This document shows positions 33,020 through 42,969 of a DNA stretch of 64,000 nt, piece by piece (the stretch's first letter is position 1; the number at the start of each line of letters is the position of its first letter). The notes under the pieces are model-generated. The model was given only the letters and a program-made list of their open reading frames with translations. It was not told where the DNA came from and searched no databases. Made by a program: the position numbers and the translations under genes. This stretch comes from Calliphora vicina (Eukaryota > Arthropoda > Insecta > Diptera > Calliphoridae): NCBI RefSeq assembly GCF_958450345.1, contig NC_088784.1, positions 44,640,278 to 44,704,277 of the forward strand, in the 5' to 3' direction.

Positions 33020-33900
33020 GAAATCTTTTGTATTTGTCTGTCCACATATCCATTATTAATGTTATGTCATTTGGACATTTTTCTATAATATTTTGAACAG
33101 CATTTAAATAAAAGTCATAAACATCACAAAGAGCTGCTGTAGATACTGTTGTAGATGATGGAAAAGTTATTGTTATGTCAAAATTTGTGACATATTTTTG
33201 AAACCCTGGCCTTTCAACTGTACTAAATGGCTGAAGATCTATGCAGCACATTTCACATAGACGTCGGGCGTGAATAAAATTATTATTGTTTTTTGAGGTA
33301 GTAGTTAATGACTTTTTTGTTAAAAATTATGTTTTCTTGGAAGTTAAGCTCTTTATTTCAATATTATGGCAAGATTTTAAATGGTTCGAATAATTTGTTG
33401 TTGAAGTGTTTTCCCCAAATCTAAAATCAAGAAAATAACACAATTTTTTCCAAAAATATATTGTGTATAACGGGTTTTTATTGAAATAACTTCATTATAA
33501 CAATTTTATAATAGAAAATCTTCAATACAACAGTTTTTTAATAGAAAATCTTGTGTATTACCGTTTTTTTTTGGTTCTAAAATTGTCTAAAATTTAGTTA
33601 AACGAAAACATACCCTTTTAAAGCTGTTGGAGATTCGAAACAAAGTTTACAAAATTTGTATTTATCCAAAATTTTTTTGTTGGAAATATATAAATTACCA
33701 AAATATTTCCAGCACTCCGCTAAACTATTGGTCTTCGTTATAATTTTAGCGTTTTGCTTAACATCCAATTGCTTTCGAAGCATTTCTTGATAATAGTTAA
33801 TATTTTTTTCTGCTCCAATCGCTTCGCATTCCGATTCAGAAGATTCTGATATTTCGGCATTAGTTGATTTAAAAAAACTATTAAGACTACTTTGCGTCAT
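33020..33900 (-). pseudogene. Large hAT transposase, N-terminal exons 1-2 (BED finger)
   Basis: Exon 1 (33614-33900) starts MTQSSLNSFFKSTNAEIS, has an acidic Ser-rich stretch and then KFCKLCF, ending at AAAGG|GTATGT. Exon 2 (33020-33420) continues with SNHLKSCHNIEI, which completes a BED-type zinc finger (Cys-x2-Cys ... His-x4-Cys/His). After one in-frame TAA at 33327-33329 it reads FSTVERPGFQKYV and ITLIMDMWTDKY, carrying the first catalytic Asp. BED fingers in hAT transposases bind the termini. The stop makes this copy inactive even without the LOA insertion. The ATG at 33900 is preceded by a good acceptor near 33943. Confidence 0.85.
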
Positions 33901-34192
33901 ATTATTTAATAATATATATTTAAATCAGAGATCTGAAATCAGAGAAAAATATATTCGGCCATGTTCTCAAAAGCGCATAGCGCTTAAAATTTGCGTTTCC
34001 GATTTGAAAACGCTAGAAATTTTGCGTTTTCCAACCGCTTATTGATTGAATATTGCATAAATGGAGACTAAAATTAATAAAACATTTTTGAACTGGTATT
34101 CTAAATTAAATTATCTTTTCTTTTCTTTGACATCAATTTTGTTGATCTAAATTCCAGGATATATTGGTGAAATCACAAAGATGTTGAATATT

Positions 34193-34912
34193 CGGGGTTG
34201 TCATAGAATCCAATCATTGTCAGAATCGGTTTTGAAAACGACAGAAAAAGTACATTGGTCTCGTGAAATCGAAAGTTATCCGTTTTATATTCGATCTACA
34301 CCATTTACAATTGTATTTCAGAAGTTTCTAATTGTATTTCAGAATTTTCTAATTGAATTTCAGAAATTTCCAATTGAATTTCAGAAATTTCTAATTGAAT
34401 TTCAGAAATTTCCAATTGTATTTCAGAAATTTCCAATTGTATTTTAGAATTTTCTAATTATATTTCAGAATTTTCTAATTCAATTTCAGAAATTTCCAAT
34501 TATATTGCAGAATTTTCTAATTCAATTTCAGAATTTTCTAATTCAATTTCAGAAATTTCTAATTGTATTTCAGAATTTTCTAATTGAATTTCAGAAATTT
34601 CTAATTGTATTTCAGAATTTTCTAATTGTATTTTAGAATTTTTCAATTATATTTCAGAATTTTCCAATTGTATTCTGAAATATAATTGGAAAATTCTAAA
34701 ATACAATTGAAAATTTCTGAAATTCAATTAGAAAATTCTGAAATATAATTGGAAATTTCTAAAATACAATTAGAAACTTCTGAAATACAATTGTAAATGG
34801 TGTAGATCGAATATAAAACGGTTAACTTTCGATTTCACGAGACCAATGTACTTTTTCTGTCGTTTTCAAAACCGATTCCGACAATGATTGGATTCTATGA
34901 CAACCCCGATTA
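34193..34912. mobile_element. Foldback element with internal 23-bp tandem repeats
   Basis: GGGGTTGTCATAGAATCCAA through CACCATTTACAATTG at 34195-34325 reappears inverted at 34785-34910. Between the arms, AATTTCAGAATTTTCTAATTG-like units repeat about twenty times to 34790, reversing orientation near 34675, so the whole element is one long imperfect palindrome. ATT lies outside both ends. The plus-strand frame 34181-34447 is generated by the repeat and is not a gene. Confidence 0.75.
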
Positions 34913-35085
34913 AATCTTTTCAGTTTCATGCTTATTCAAATGTGTATTAAGAAATATGATTTAATTACCTAAAATACTTATCCATATTTGACCGTAGCCA
35001 ACATATAAGATTCCGAAAATCTCTTAAAAACAATTAATCTTTTATAAATATATAAATCACTTTAAAATTGAACATAAAATTGATA

Positions 35086-35313
35086 TATGTGGTTGTCATA
35101 GAATCCAATCATTGTCGGAATCGGTTTTGAAAACGACAAAAAAGGTAAATTTGACTTATTAAATCCAATGTAATTTTTTGTTTTCTCTATAAAGAATTTA
35201 ATTCTAGATCGAATATAAAACGGATAACTTTCAATTTCACGAGACCAATGTACTTTTTCTGTCGTTTTCAAAACCGATTCCGACAATGATTTGATTCTAT
35301 GACAACCCCGATA
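35086..35313. mobile_element. Short relative of the foldback at 34193
   Basis: GTGGTTGTCATAGAATCCAA and, inverted, GGGGTTGTCATAGAATCAAA bound 228 bp. It has the same outer 60-75 bp as the larger foldback but lacks the tandem core. The minus-strand frame over it matches the equivalent frame of the larger copy and is a by-product. Confidence 0.7.
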
Positions 35314-35462
35314 GATCAATAATTGTAAACAAAAATCGTACTACTGAATTTTGTGAATATTGGTCCATATTTGACCATAGCCAGTATATAAGAATTTGAA
35401 AATCACTTAAAAACCATTAATCTTTTATAAATATCTACATAAATCACTTTAAAATTCAACAT

Positions 35463-36135
35463 AAAACATTTAAACACTTACCTTTTACAATTTTAAATGA
35501 CAGCAACTGGACAACTCTAAATTTTCTGACGAACTTCACAATTTTTAAGGACTGGAACAACTGGACAACGATTTTAATAGGCTTTATTGACGAACTTGAT
35601 ACGGACAATTTTAAAGGACTGCAAATAAAAAAATGTTAACCGAATTTAATGACGAACTTTTACAAATTTAACCGAACAACAATTAAAAAACATTTAAACA
35701 CTTACCTTTTACAATTTTAAATGACAGCAACTGGACAATTCTAAATTTTTTGACGAACTTCACAATTTTTAAGGACTGGAGCAACTGGACAACGATTTTA
35801 ATAGGCTTTATTGACGAACTTGATACGGACAATATTAAAGGACTGCAAATAAAAAAATGTTAACTGAATTTAATGACGAACTTTTATAAATTTAACCGAA
35901 CAACAATTAAAAAACATTTAAACACTTACCTTTTACAATTTTAAATGACAGCAACTGGACAATTCTAAATTTTCTGACGAACAACTGGACAACGATTTTA
36001 ATTGGCTTTATTGACGAACTTGATACGGACAATTTTAAAGGACTGCAAATAAAAAAATGTTTACTGAATTTAATGACGAACTTTTATAAATTTAACCGAA
36101 CAACAATTTAACAAATATTTAAACACTTACCTTTT
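35463..36135 (-). repeat. Three tandem ~220-bp units, each holding a splice-bounded leader cassette
   Basis: AACATTTAAACACTTACCTT starts units near 35466, 35692 and 35913, with a partial fourth at 36114. On the minus strand each unit has TTTTATTTGCAG as an acceptor and AAAAG|GTAAGTGTTT as a donor, enclosing 137 nt (35482-35618), 137 nt (35706-35842) and 113 nt (35930-36042). The third differs from the others by a 24-nt deletion. They lie 1.6-2.1 kb upstream of the transposase ATG and so would be duplicated 5' leader exons of the large hAT. No long frame crosses them. Confidence 0.6.
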
Positions 36136-36664
36136 ACATTACTTGAACTAGACTAGGACTGGACAACAATTATACACGAATTGAAATTTACAATTATAAA
36201 TGAACAGACTGTACAAAAATGACAAACTTTACAAAACTGTACAACAATTTTACCAAAAAAAAATTACGACTTAATTCACGGACTGCACAATTCAAAATGA
36301 ATTTGAAATTTGCAATTTGCAAACTTGACAACAATTTCACTAAAAATAAAACTAACGGCACTTTTTAGTATGTATGTATTGCATTTTTTTTTCTTTTAAC
36401 AAACAGTGTTACTTTTTTTGGTATGTACTAAATATTTACGGCGGCTTATTTCGAGCCGCTATGAGCCGACTAAAACGGCGGCGGCGGCAAAGTCCAAAAT
36501 ATAACCGGCGGCGGCGCGCCGTCGGCTCTGAGCCGGTCGGCTTGTTTCACTGGACCCGGTTACTTTTATTGTTTACGTTTTTTGGATTTTTGTTTTTAAT
36601 TTTGTATGTCAGCTGTTCAGCGTTGCCACATGTCTGTTTTTTGTTGTATATTGTATGAAAACAT

Positions 36665-36835
36665 TTTCTACATTAACGGTGACACCCAGTTAAAGTCGGT
36701 TCAATTTAAAACATACTTTAATTTTGACTATAGTTGCAAATTAATAAAAAGCAGGTTTTTATTTTAAAGTTGTTTTTAAAAAGAACCGACTTTAGTGTTT
36801 GACTATGATTATGGGCCATCGGTTTTTTAATAACT
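36665..36835. repeat. GGCCCATAATCATAGTCAAA repeat, copy 2
   Basis: TTAAAGTCGGTTC at 36689 and, inverted, AAAGTCGGTTC at 36779-36795 form an inner inverted pair. GACTATGATTATGGGCC near 36812 matches 15574-15596 inverted. It is probably a MITE. Confidence 0.45.
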
Positions 36836-36839
36836 TACA

Positions 36840-37251
36840 TTTTAAGTAGTAAAGTCTAAAAAAACAAAATAAACAAACAAAACAAATAATCAGTTACTTT
36901 TTTTCAATTTGCCCATTTTTTTTATTGCATATTTATTTTTAGAAACATACAAAATAATATTATATTACTGTGTAAAAATCATTATTTGATGCACAATAAA
37001 ATAACTAAGCAGTGATGTAGTGAGTAGAAAAGCAGACTAGCAAACGGATAGTTCCTTGGTTCGACTCTTGGCAACGACTTATTTTTTTTTGGTTTGCAAA
37101 TACAAAATTCTATAAATAACTCTAACAAAACAACTTATTTCCGGCCAAAAAATATAGCTTACTTTTGGGACATCGCGAACAAAAATAAGTAGTCTAATCG
37201 TCAAATTCCCCTTATTTTTCGGCTTATTTTTAAGCAAAGTTTTGCTGGGTA
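36840..37251 (-). mobile_element. Truncated copy of the CCCAGCAAAA-terminated element
   Basis: Inverted, this segment matches the undisturbed parts of 40933-46385 in order, including GCAAATACAAAATTCTATAA, the tRNA-like block CTAGCAAACGGATAGTTCC..GGTTCGACTC (37035-37067) and the terminus AAGTTTTGCTGGG at 37237-37249. Its far end is missing. The hAT at 37252 landed precisely at its right border. It is the reference that shows which sequences in 40933-46385 are later inserts. Confidence 0.7.
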
Positions 37252-37473
37252 TAGAGATGCTAATCGGGACTGTTTTTTGAAAATCCCGGGGATCGGGATT
37301 TGGTAAAGAATACCGAAATCCCGACCCGGGTTTTCGGTATTCCCGGGTTCCGGTATTTTCGGGAAATCTAAAATCCCGAAAATTATAAGGAAGAAACGTA
37401 CATAATTATGTCTTTACAATTGAAAGTAAATTTTTTATTTAGCTATTAATTTTTATGAGACACTAAAAAGCTC

Positions 37474-39742
37474 TCTATGGCGAGCTACAAAAAAATTAAA
37501 AAGACCTGTTATGACCAGACCTCCTCTACGTAATTCTAGTGGAGGCTGGGCGAGAAACGATACTGAAAAAGGAAATCTGTTTGTTAGTCATCTAAAGAAT
37601 GTATTTTCCCCAAACGAGAAATCACCTGGTATTGATAAAATCAGTAACAAGATGCTCCTCGAGCTACCCCAAATTGCATTAAGAATAATCCTATTTATTT
37701 TTAATGCTATATTACGCCTTGAATATTATCCACCAGAATGGAAGGTTTCTTTAGTTACAATGATACCTAAGCCGGGAAAAGATCACAGTAAAGTAGAATC
37801 ATATAGACCCATTAGCCTATTGTCAAATATATCAAAGCTATTCGAAAAACTGTTAATGCACAAGTTAAAGCCGATAGTGAATCATTTTGATTGTATTCCA
37901 ACTCATCAATTCGGATTTCGAGAAAAACATAACACCATAGAACAAACTCACAGGTTGGTAGAAATCATATCCAAGACATTTGAAGAAAAAAATATTGTTC
38001 TGCACTCTTCATCGACGTTTCGCAAGCCTTCGACAAAGTATGGCATGAAGGATTATCGATAAAAATAAAACAATATTTACCAGTGAACACACACAAGCTT
38101 CTAGAAAGTTATTTAAGTCATCGAAAGTTCGTTCTTAAAGAGGGAGACTTCATAAGTTCATCACAGCCTATTGAAGCAGGCGTACCTAGTGTTTATAAAA
38201 AACCGACTTTTTAAAAAACCGGTTTGTCGGTTAACCGAAAAATGGCCTTTTCTAAAAAACCGGTTTTTCGGTTAACCGACATCGAAAAAACCGGTTAAAC
38301 CGGTTAACCGTCATATATGTATAGAAAACATAAAATGTCCAATAAAGTCTATACAGCTTTAAAATTTGTAGTTTTTAGTAGTCAGGAATGGTTAATATAA
38401 ATAATTATAAATAGACAAAAGTACTGAGTTCATTTTATTTTGTAAAAATTGCAAAATTATTATCTCAGTCAAATGGAATTGTGTATAGATATGCTACTAA
38501 ATATATAATACGTACTTGTTTTAATTATTGGTTTATTCATTAAATTCCAACCAAAAAATGTAAATCAATTTTTTAATTAAATTTTTGATAATTTTGAAAT
38601 TTATTATCACCTTAACTTTCTGATACGAAAAAGCAAATGTTACAAGTTCTAAAAAAGGACCTATAAGATGAAAACGCACTTCTTCTTAGCTGTGATTATT
38701 TGTCATTATAAATCATACCAAATAATTAATAAAACTCCATTATCAGATTTCAAAAATGTTTCAAATCATGGATTTTAGAACGTTTTTTGTCTCTCCTGCA
38801 ATATTTCTGAAAAGCTAACAAAATGATTAATAAATTAAAATTTTAAGAACAAAACACACTAATGAAGTCAAATTTTTATAGGTACATCGAATTCAATTTA
38901 ACTTTTGGTAAAATCATCAATAAGTTTTTAATGAATCATTATAATGCATTAGTAAGATTTAGCCTAAACTTAAACTTAGAGAATTATGCGGAATTTAATT
39001 TTAATTTTTAATATTTTCATTATGTGTAATTGATTTTGCAAAAGTATCTAAGTAAACTCATCGTCCTCTACTATATAGGATCATTGTAATTCTTAAAAAT
39101 ATTAATCTAAAGAGGTTTGTATTGTAAAACAGCAGTTTAGGTTTCAAATCAGACCAATAATGTGTATCGAATGAATACTAAAAATGCACAAAACATTCGA
39201 AAAACTGCAAAAATTTATACATCTTACATTCACATTGCGTAGAGAATCGTTCCTTCCAATCCTAATAAATAAATAACTGAAGTTAAATATCTAGGTCTGC
39301 ATCTAGACCGACGTCTTACCTGGAAATAGAATATAGATACGAAATTGACTCAAATGAAGTTAAAATTACTACAAATTTACTGGCTAATTGGTAAAAACTC
39401 GAGATTGAGTTTAGATTGCAAACTTTTGCTGTACAGCTCAATAATAAAACCCATATGGTGCTATGGAATTCAATTATGGGGCACGGCCTCAGCTTCTAAT
39501 ATTGAAAAAATTCAAAGATTCCAAAATAAAATATTACGAATGATAACAGCAGCGCCTTGGTATGTGAGAAATATTAACATTCATAAGGACCTAGGTGTCT
39601 CCCTGGTGAAAAATTAAATAAAAAAACAAGCGGAGTCATATTTTAAAAAGTTAGAAGTTCACCCAAACCCACTTGCACGAACATTAATGAGAAGTAATGG
39701 CTACATCCGACTAAGAAGAAGGAATCCAACAGACCTGCGCTA
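37474..39742 (+). pseudogene. Jockey ORF2 fragments, interrupted
   Basis: The first part (to 38186) reads LWRATKKLKRP, then WARNDTEKGNLFVSHLKNVF, WKVSLVTMIPKPGKD, SYRPISLLSNISKLFEKL and HQFGFREKHNTIEQTH. A small deletion at about 38000 shifts the frame before the first catalytic Asp. At EAGVP (38173-38187) the hAT segment starts. The second part resumes near 39210 with LTFTLRRES and YLGLHLDRRLTW, then IIKPIWCYGIQLWGTAS, APWYVRNINIHKDL and NPLARTL to the stop near 39742. The QGSVLGP and FADD boxes are missing, so the copy is dead. Confidence 0.85.
38187..39175. mobile_element. AACCGG-type hAT-like insert in the Jockey copy
   Basis: It starts TAGTGTTTATAAAAAACCG, followed by alternating AACCGGTTTTTCGGTTAACC blocks to 38310. 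The body to about 39165 is collinear with 52160-52788 plus 54246-54475, for example GAAAACATAAAATGTCCAAT and AGCAGTTTAGGTTTCAAATC. The right terminus and its duplication could not be found, so the right boundary is approximate and the end may be deleted together with Jockey sequence. Confidence 0.65.
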
Positions 39743-39919
39743 ATGATAGGATCTATAAATTAAACAAAATTTTTTGTCCAACTGTGGTGGGACGTAAATA
39801 AAAAAAAATAATTTTTAGATTTAAGATTTGAACAAATTATTTTTAGTTCACATTATTTTGTGAAGATACAATAAAAAAGATATGAAATAAAAAAAAAAAA
39901 CTAAAAAGCATACTATTGC

Positions 39920-40175
39920 ATCTATGGTTTCATCTGCCTTTCTGGAACGAATTTTGTTTCCGACATATGCTGCCGAAAAACATCTTTCATATTGGCGAAA
40001 CCGTTTGCAAATACTTATAACAAATCTGCAAGTATTTTCCTCTTGTTCCTTCAGAAATAAAGTGATCTATTTCTTTTGCAAGTTGCAAATCTACATTACA
40101 ACTTGGTTTCGTTATTGTTATTTGGGTTTTTACATTTATATCTGTAGAATGTGAAAATGCATAAAAAAGGCACAC
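39920..40175 (-). pseudogene. hAT transposase C-terminal remnant
   Basis: On the minus strand the frame reads DLQLAKEIDHFISEGTRGKY and, after a one-base shift, YERCFSAAYVGNKIRSRKAD. This corresponds to the hAT dimerisation block SERxFSAAxxxxxxxRxxL with its catalytic Glu. It belongs to the element 37252-40321 and lost its upstream part. Confidence 0.75.
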
Positions 40176-40329
40176 AAAATGACAATTTCCCCTATTTATT
40201 TATGAAAAACGGGATTTGGAAAATCCCGGGATTTAAAATAAAAAATCCCGGGCTTCGGGGTTTAAAAAATCCCGAAAACCCCGGGATTTTCGGGAACGGG
40301 ATTCCCCGTTTGGCATCTCTATCTGGGTA

Positions 40330-40930
40330 GTAATAGAAAATCCACAAAATCAACTATTAAATGGCTGAAATATAAGAAATTGCGGGGTACAGTGCAGAAA
40401 GGCGAAAATCATCCGTTCAATTCAATATAGAGGCATTTGTGAATGGCATTTTTGATCCTGACATAAAACATGTGGTATATGCCACACGAAAGTCATCATT
40501 TGCGGATGCCATCTCATCGCTCTTGCTCAAGAAACATTGAAAATAATTTATAAGTCGTAAACATCCCTTAACGTCGGATATAGAATCAAGACTCAATAAA
40601 GAAAGCTAATTAGTGTCAGAAACTACCAACCCAATCAGAAATTTTAGTATAGATCCGAATGGGTGGTAGATTCAATAAAAATAAAATCAAAACACTGCAA
40701 CAACAGAATAGTCCCAGTAAGAGTGCTTAACCTGTCTAGCTATAAAAAATCGCCAGGGCAAATTCGGACATAAGTCAATGTACTTCAGCAGAGGCAGTAA
40801 GTCCTCCAAAAACACGAGCAACTTGCGGAATATGTGGGGAAATGGAAATAAAGCCAATTAGCTTTTGAAGAAACATGCCTCTGTATTCACCTTAAAAAGT
40901 CAAAGCCAAGGTAGAACGACAATTGTATAA
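40330..40930 (+). pseudogene. Gypsy-type gag fragment
   Basis: A frame near 40390 reads GYSAERRKSSVQFNIEAFVN then GIFDPDIKHVVYATRKS, typical of the capsid end of Ty3/Gypsy gag in the mdg1/412 lineage. Around 40731-40790 a CxxC followed by GKFGHKSMY is a decayed CCHC zinc knuckle. Short pol-like sequence runs up to the insertion at 40933 (KVERQLYN). Several stops are present. The downstream pol resumes at 46388 beyond the insert. Confidence 0.7.
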
Positions 40931-41297
40931 TATCCCAGCAAAAACTTACATTGAAAAGTAACGAGTTAAAAAGCTAATATACATACCTACTATTCACTAC
41001 TTACACAATAGCTTTTTAACTCATTATTTTAACACTGTGATGGCATTGGAGGCAAGTACTTACCACCCTCGCTTAGAAATAGGCTGTTAAATAAGTTGTT
41101 TTGTTGTAGAGCTATTTATAGAATTTTGTATTTGCAAACAAAAAATAAAATTTTCTAGTTTTCTATTTATGACCAATGATGTTGACAATTTTAGTTTTTA
41201 AGATTCCAATCTTACGGGCTATTTATGGTCAATCATTTGTTACCAAATGTGTAAATAAAAATCAAAGTATTTTCATTTTTATTATTATTTACCCAAC

Positions 41298-41327
41298 GTT
41301 TCGTTTGTATGTTTCAAACTTCTTCAG
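41298..41327 (-). ncRNA. Hammerhead-ribozyme-like core in the Penelope 3' region
   Basis: On the minus strand CTGAAGA is followed by AGTTTG, a loop and CAAAC, then GAAAC. This matches the CUGANGA - stem II - GAAA core of hammerhead ribozymes known from Penelope elements. GTTTG/CAAAC would be a 5-bp stem II. Stem III and the cleavage site are not evident, so activity is doubtful. Confidence 0.35.
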
Positions 41328-41621
41328 GGGTTTTCTTTTATTGTTGAATTCTAGCGACAAAAACATATAAATATTTTATTATAAATCATTGAAAAACTTA
41401 AGATATCACAGTTCAACTTACGAAATTCTATTGTTTACATTGTCAATTAACATATTATTTAAAAAACTGGACTTCACGACACAGAATTAATAAATAAATA
41501 AATAATCATTACAACACAAACATATACTATAAGTCAAACTTAATACTAATATCACAGAACTTCAACTGATTTAATAATTAAATATTGCAGCGGAATATTG
41601 CAGTTTTGTGTTATCCTTGTC

Positions 41622-42812
41622 CTATTTCGTGTTCATTGTATTGTGTATTTTTTGTTGTATTCTTAAGCTTTCAAGAGTGTATCGTTTGTTCTCTTTTTGT
41701 TCTCTGTCCAATATCTTAATATTGTCAAAATCCATCTTATGATTGCACTCCTTTACGTGCAGAGATAATGCCGTCGTTATTTTTCCTTTTTCAATATCTG
41801 TTTTGTGTTCATTAACTCTCGTCCCCAACATTCTCTTTGTCGTACCAATGTAAACCAAGTTACATCTCTCCCTTTCATTACCGTCACATTTTATCTCATA
41901 GACCACATTATCACTCTTAAGTTTGTCAATTTTTGTTTTGTTGTTTGTAAATAGATGCCTCAGTGTCATATTTGATTTGTAAGCTATTGTTGTTGTTTTC
42001 TCTGTGATCATTCTCTTCATTGTTTTTGTCTCCGTTAGTTTGGGAATAAATGGTACACTGTAAAAAACTTTTTCCTCCTCAGTGTTTGGATTTTTCTGCT
42101 GTTTTTCATATTTTAGTACTTTGTTGATTAAATTGTTCGTCATATATGTTGGGTAACTATTCTTTGTAAGTATTTTTCTTATTCTATTAATATTGGTTTT
42201 CCTGTATTCAACATCACTTATCTGTAATACTTTCCTTATTAAATTCGTCGCTGTACTTATCTTCATTTTCAATGGTTGTGTAGAGTTGAAGTTAACCATT
42301 CTACCTGAAGATGTGGGTTTCGTGTACCAATTTGTCCTTATTCTTCCATTATCCTTGATGATATTGATGTCCAGATACGGTATTGACATATTCTTCTCGC
42401 GTTCTATTGTAAATTGTATCTTATTGTGATAAACGTTCATTGTTTTTAATATCTTCTCTTCGTCCGATTTCCTTATAATCGCAAACAAGTCATCCACATA
42501 CTTAGTGATAAACTTAATCTCTATATTATTAGCCCTTAATTCGTCAATTACATCGTCCAGTAGTGTGTCAAGTACAATATTTGCAATTGTTGGCGATAGG
42601 GGGTTTCCCATTGGCATACCATATGTTTGATGGTAAAATTTATTGTCAAAAGTGAGATAGTTATTATCAGTTAAACAAAACTGAAGAATTTTCAAAAATG
42701 TTTGCCTTGGTATTGCCGTGTGTTCCTTAAGTGTTTTCCATTTGTCAAGTATATTCCTTATAGCCAAGTGAATCGGTATATTAGTGAATAATGATACCAC
42801 GTCGAAAATAAA
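41622..42812 (-). CDS. Penelope RT plus GIY-YIG endonuclease, N-terminally truncated
   Basis: The frame is open from the truncation at about 42812 (FDVVSLFTNIP) to the stop at 41622, close to 395 codons. The RT part has YGMPMGNPLSPTIANIVLD (42640-42590) and TKYVDDLFAI with the catalytic YxDD pair (near 42495). A linker with SYPTYMTNNL and FVPFIP-like residues follows. The C-terminal endonuclease shows VVYEIKC, LVYIGTT and RVNEHK (41910-41815), the GIY-YIG fold that distinguishes Penelope elements from LINEs. No internal stop or frameshift is present. Penelope proteins are around 800 residues, so about half is missing and the copy cannot be active. Confidence 0.93.
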   Translation of the reverse strand, partial: FIFDVVSLFTNIPIHLAIRNILDKWKTLKEHTAIPRQTFLKILQFCLTDNNYLTFDNKFYHQTYGMPMGNPLSPTIANIVLDTLLDDVIDELRANNIEIKFITKYVDDLFAIIRKSDEEKILKTMNVYHNKIQFTIEREKNMSIPYLDINIIKDNGRIRTNWYTKPTSSGRMVNFNSTQPLKMKISTATNLIRKVLQISDVEYRKTNINRIRKILTKNSYPTYMTNNLINKVLKYEKQQKNPNTEEEKVFYSVPFIPKLTETKTMKRMITEKTTTIAYKSNMTLRHLFTNNKTKIDKLKSDNVVYEIKCDGNERERCNLVYIGTTKRMLGTRVNEHKTDIEKGKITTALSLHVKECNHKMDFDNIKILDREQKENKRYTLESLRIQQKIHNTMNTK

Positions 42813-42969
42813 AAACTAATGCCATGTTTCCACGGCAGTCTGAATTACTTAATTCGCGTTTTGAATTACGATTGCGAATCAACCTGTTTACATGACAACA
42901 TTCGTAATTCAGTTTGACATTTATTTATTTCTTCTTCTTGTTTTTTTTTCTTCTGTTTACATGTTTTGT

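Larger units (their letters stand above)
15919..36552 (-). mobile_element. Large hAT element (20.6 kb with nested inserts), 8-bp duplication GACCCGGT
   Basis: The left end CAGAGAAACAAGCCGAGCC and the inverted right end CAGTGAAACAAGCCGACCG are hAT-type termini. They are flanked by the perfect direct repeat GACCCGGT (15911-15918 and 36553-36560), so everything between entered or accumulated as one hAT insertion. Both subterminal regions carry GGCGGCGGC arrays (15950-15995 and 36434-36515). Its minus-strand transposase gene spans 33900 to 23069. Nested within are a dispersed repeat (18650), two inverted MITE copies (19236, 22099), a Tc1 element (20276), a LOA LINE (23694) with its own hAT insert, and foldbacks (34193, 35086). 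Subtracting these leaves roughly 8-9 kb of host element, long for hAT, so further inserts such as part of 16030-18400 are likely. Confidence 0.88.
37472..39899 (+). mobile_element. 5'-truncated Jockey LINE, 10-bp duplication ACTAAAAAGC
   Basis: ACTAAAAAGC flanks the copy at 37462-37471 and 39900-39909, and a poly(A) tract (about 39887-39899) precedes the right duplication. The copy starts in the middle of ORF2, a typical 5' truncation. An AACCGG-type hAT segment interrupts it from 38187. Confidence 0.93.
37252..40321 (-). mobile_element. hAT element with CCCGGG-rich ends, duplication [G/T]CTGGGTA
   Basis: TAGAGATGCTAATCGGG and, inverted, TAGAGATGCCAAACGGG are flanked by GCTGGGTA (37244-37251) and TCTGGGTA (40322-40329), a 7-of-8 direct match. 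Both subterminal regions are dense in CCCGGGATTTTCGGG-like sequence. A transposase C-terminal remnant lies near the right end, and a 2.4-kb Jockey copy fills most of the interior. Confidence 0.85.
41149..42816 (-). mobile_element. 5'-truncated Penelope-like retroelement
   Basis: The coding part is followed on the minus strand by an AT-rich 3' region to about 41149. AAAAAATAA (41140-41148) and AAAAAACTAA (42810-42819) flank it and are a plausible, slightly diverged target duplication. The 5' part, including the start of the RT, is missing. A CTGAAGA..GAAACGTTGGG segment lies at 41290-41327. Confidence 0.85.

Noticed and set aside
35463..36135. CRISPR-like array
   Set aside because: The repeats are about 220 bp, contiguous and diverged, in eukaryotic transposon DNA; no short repeat-spacer pattern exists.
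15919..36552. Polinton-like or viral 20-kb element
   Set aside because: The 8-bp duplication, CAG ends and BED/hAT transposase identify it as hAT; no polymerase, integrase or capsid gene is present.
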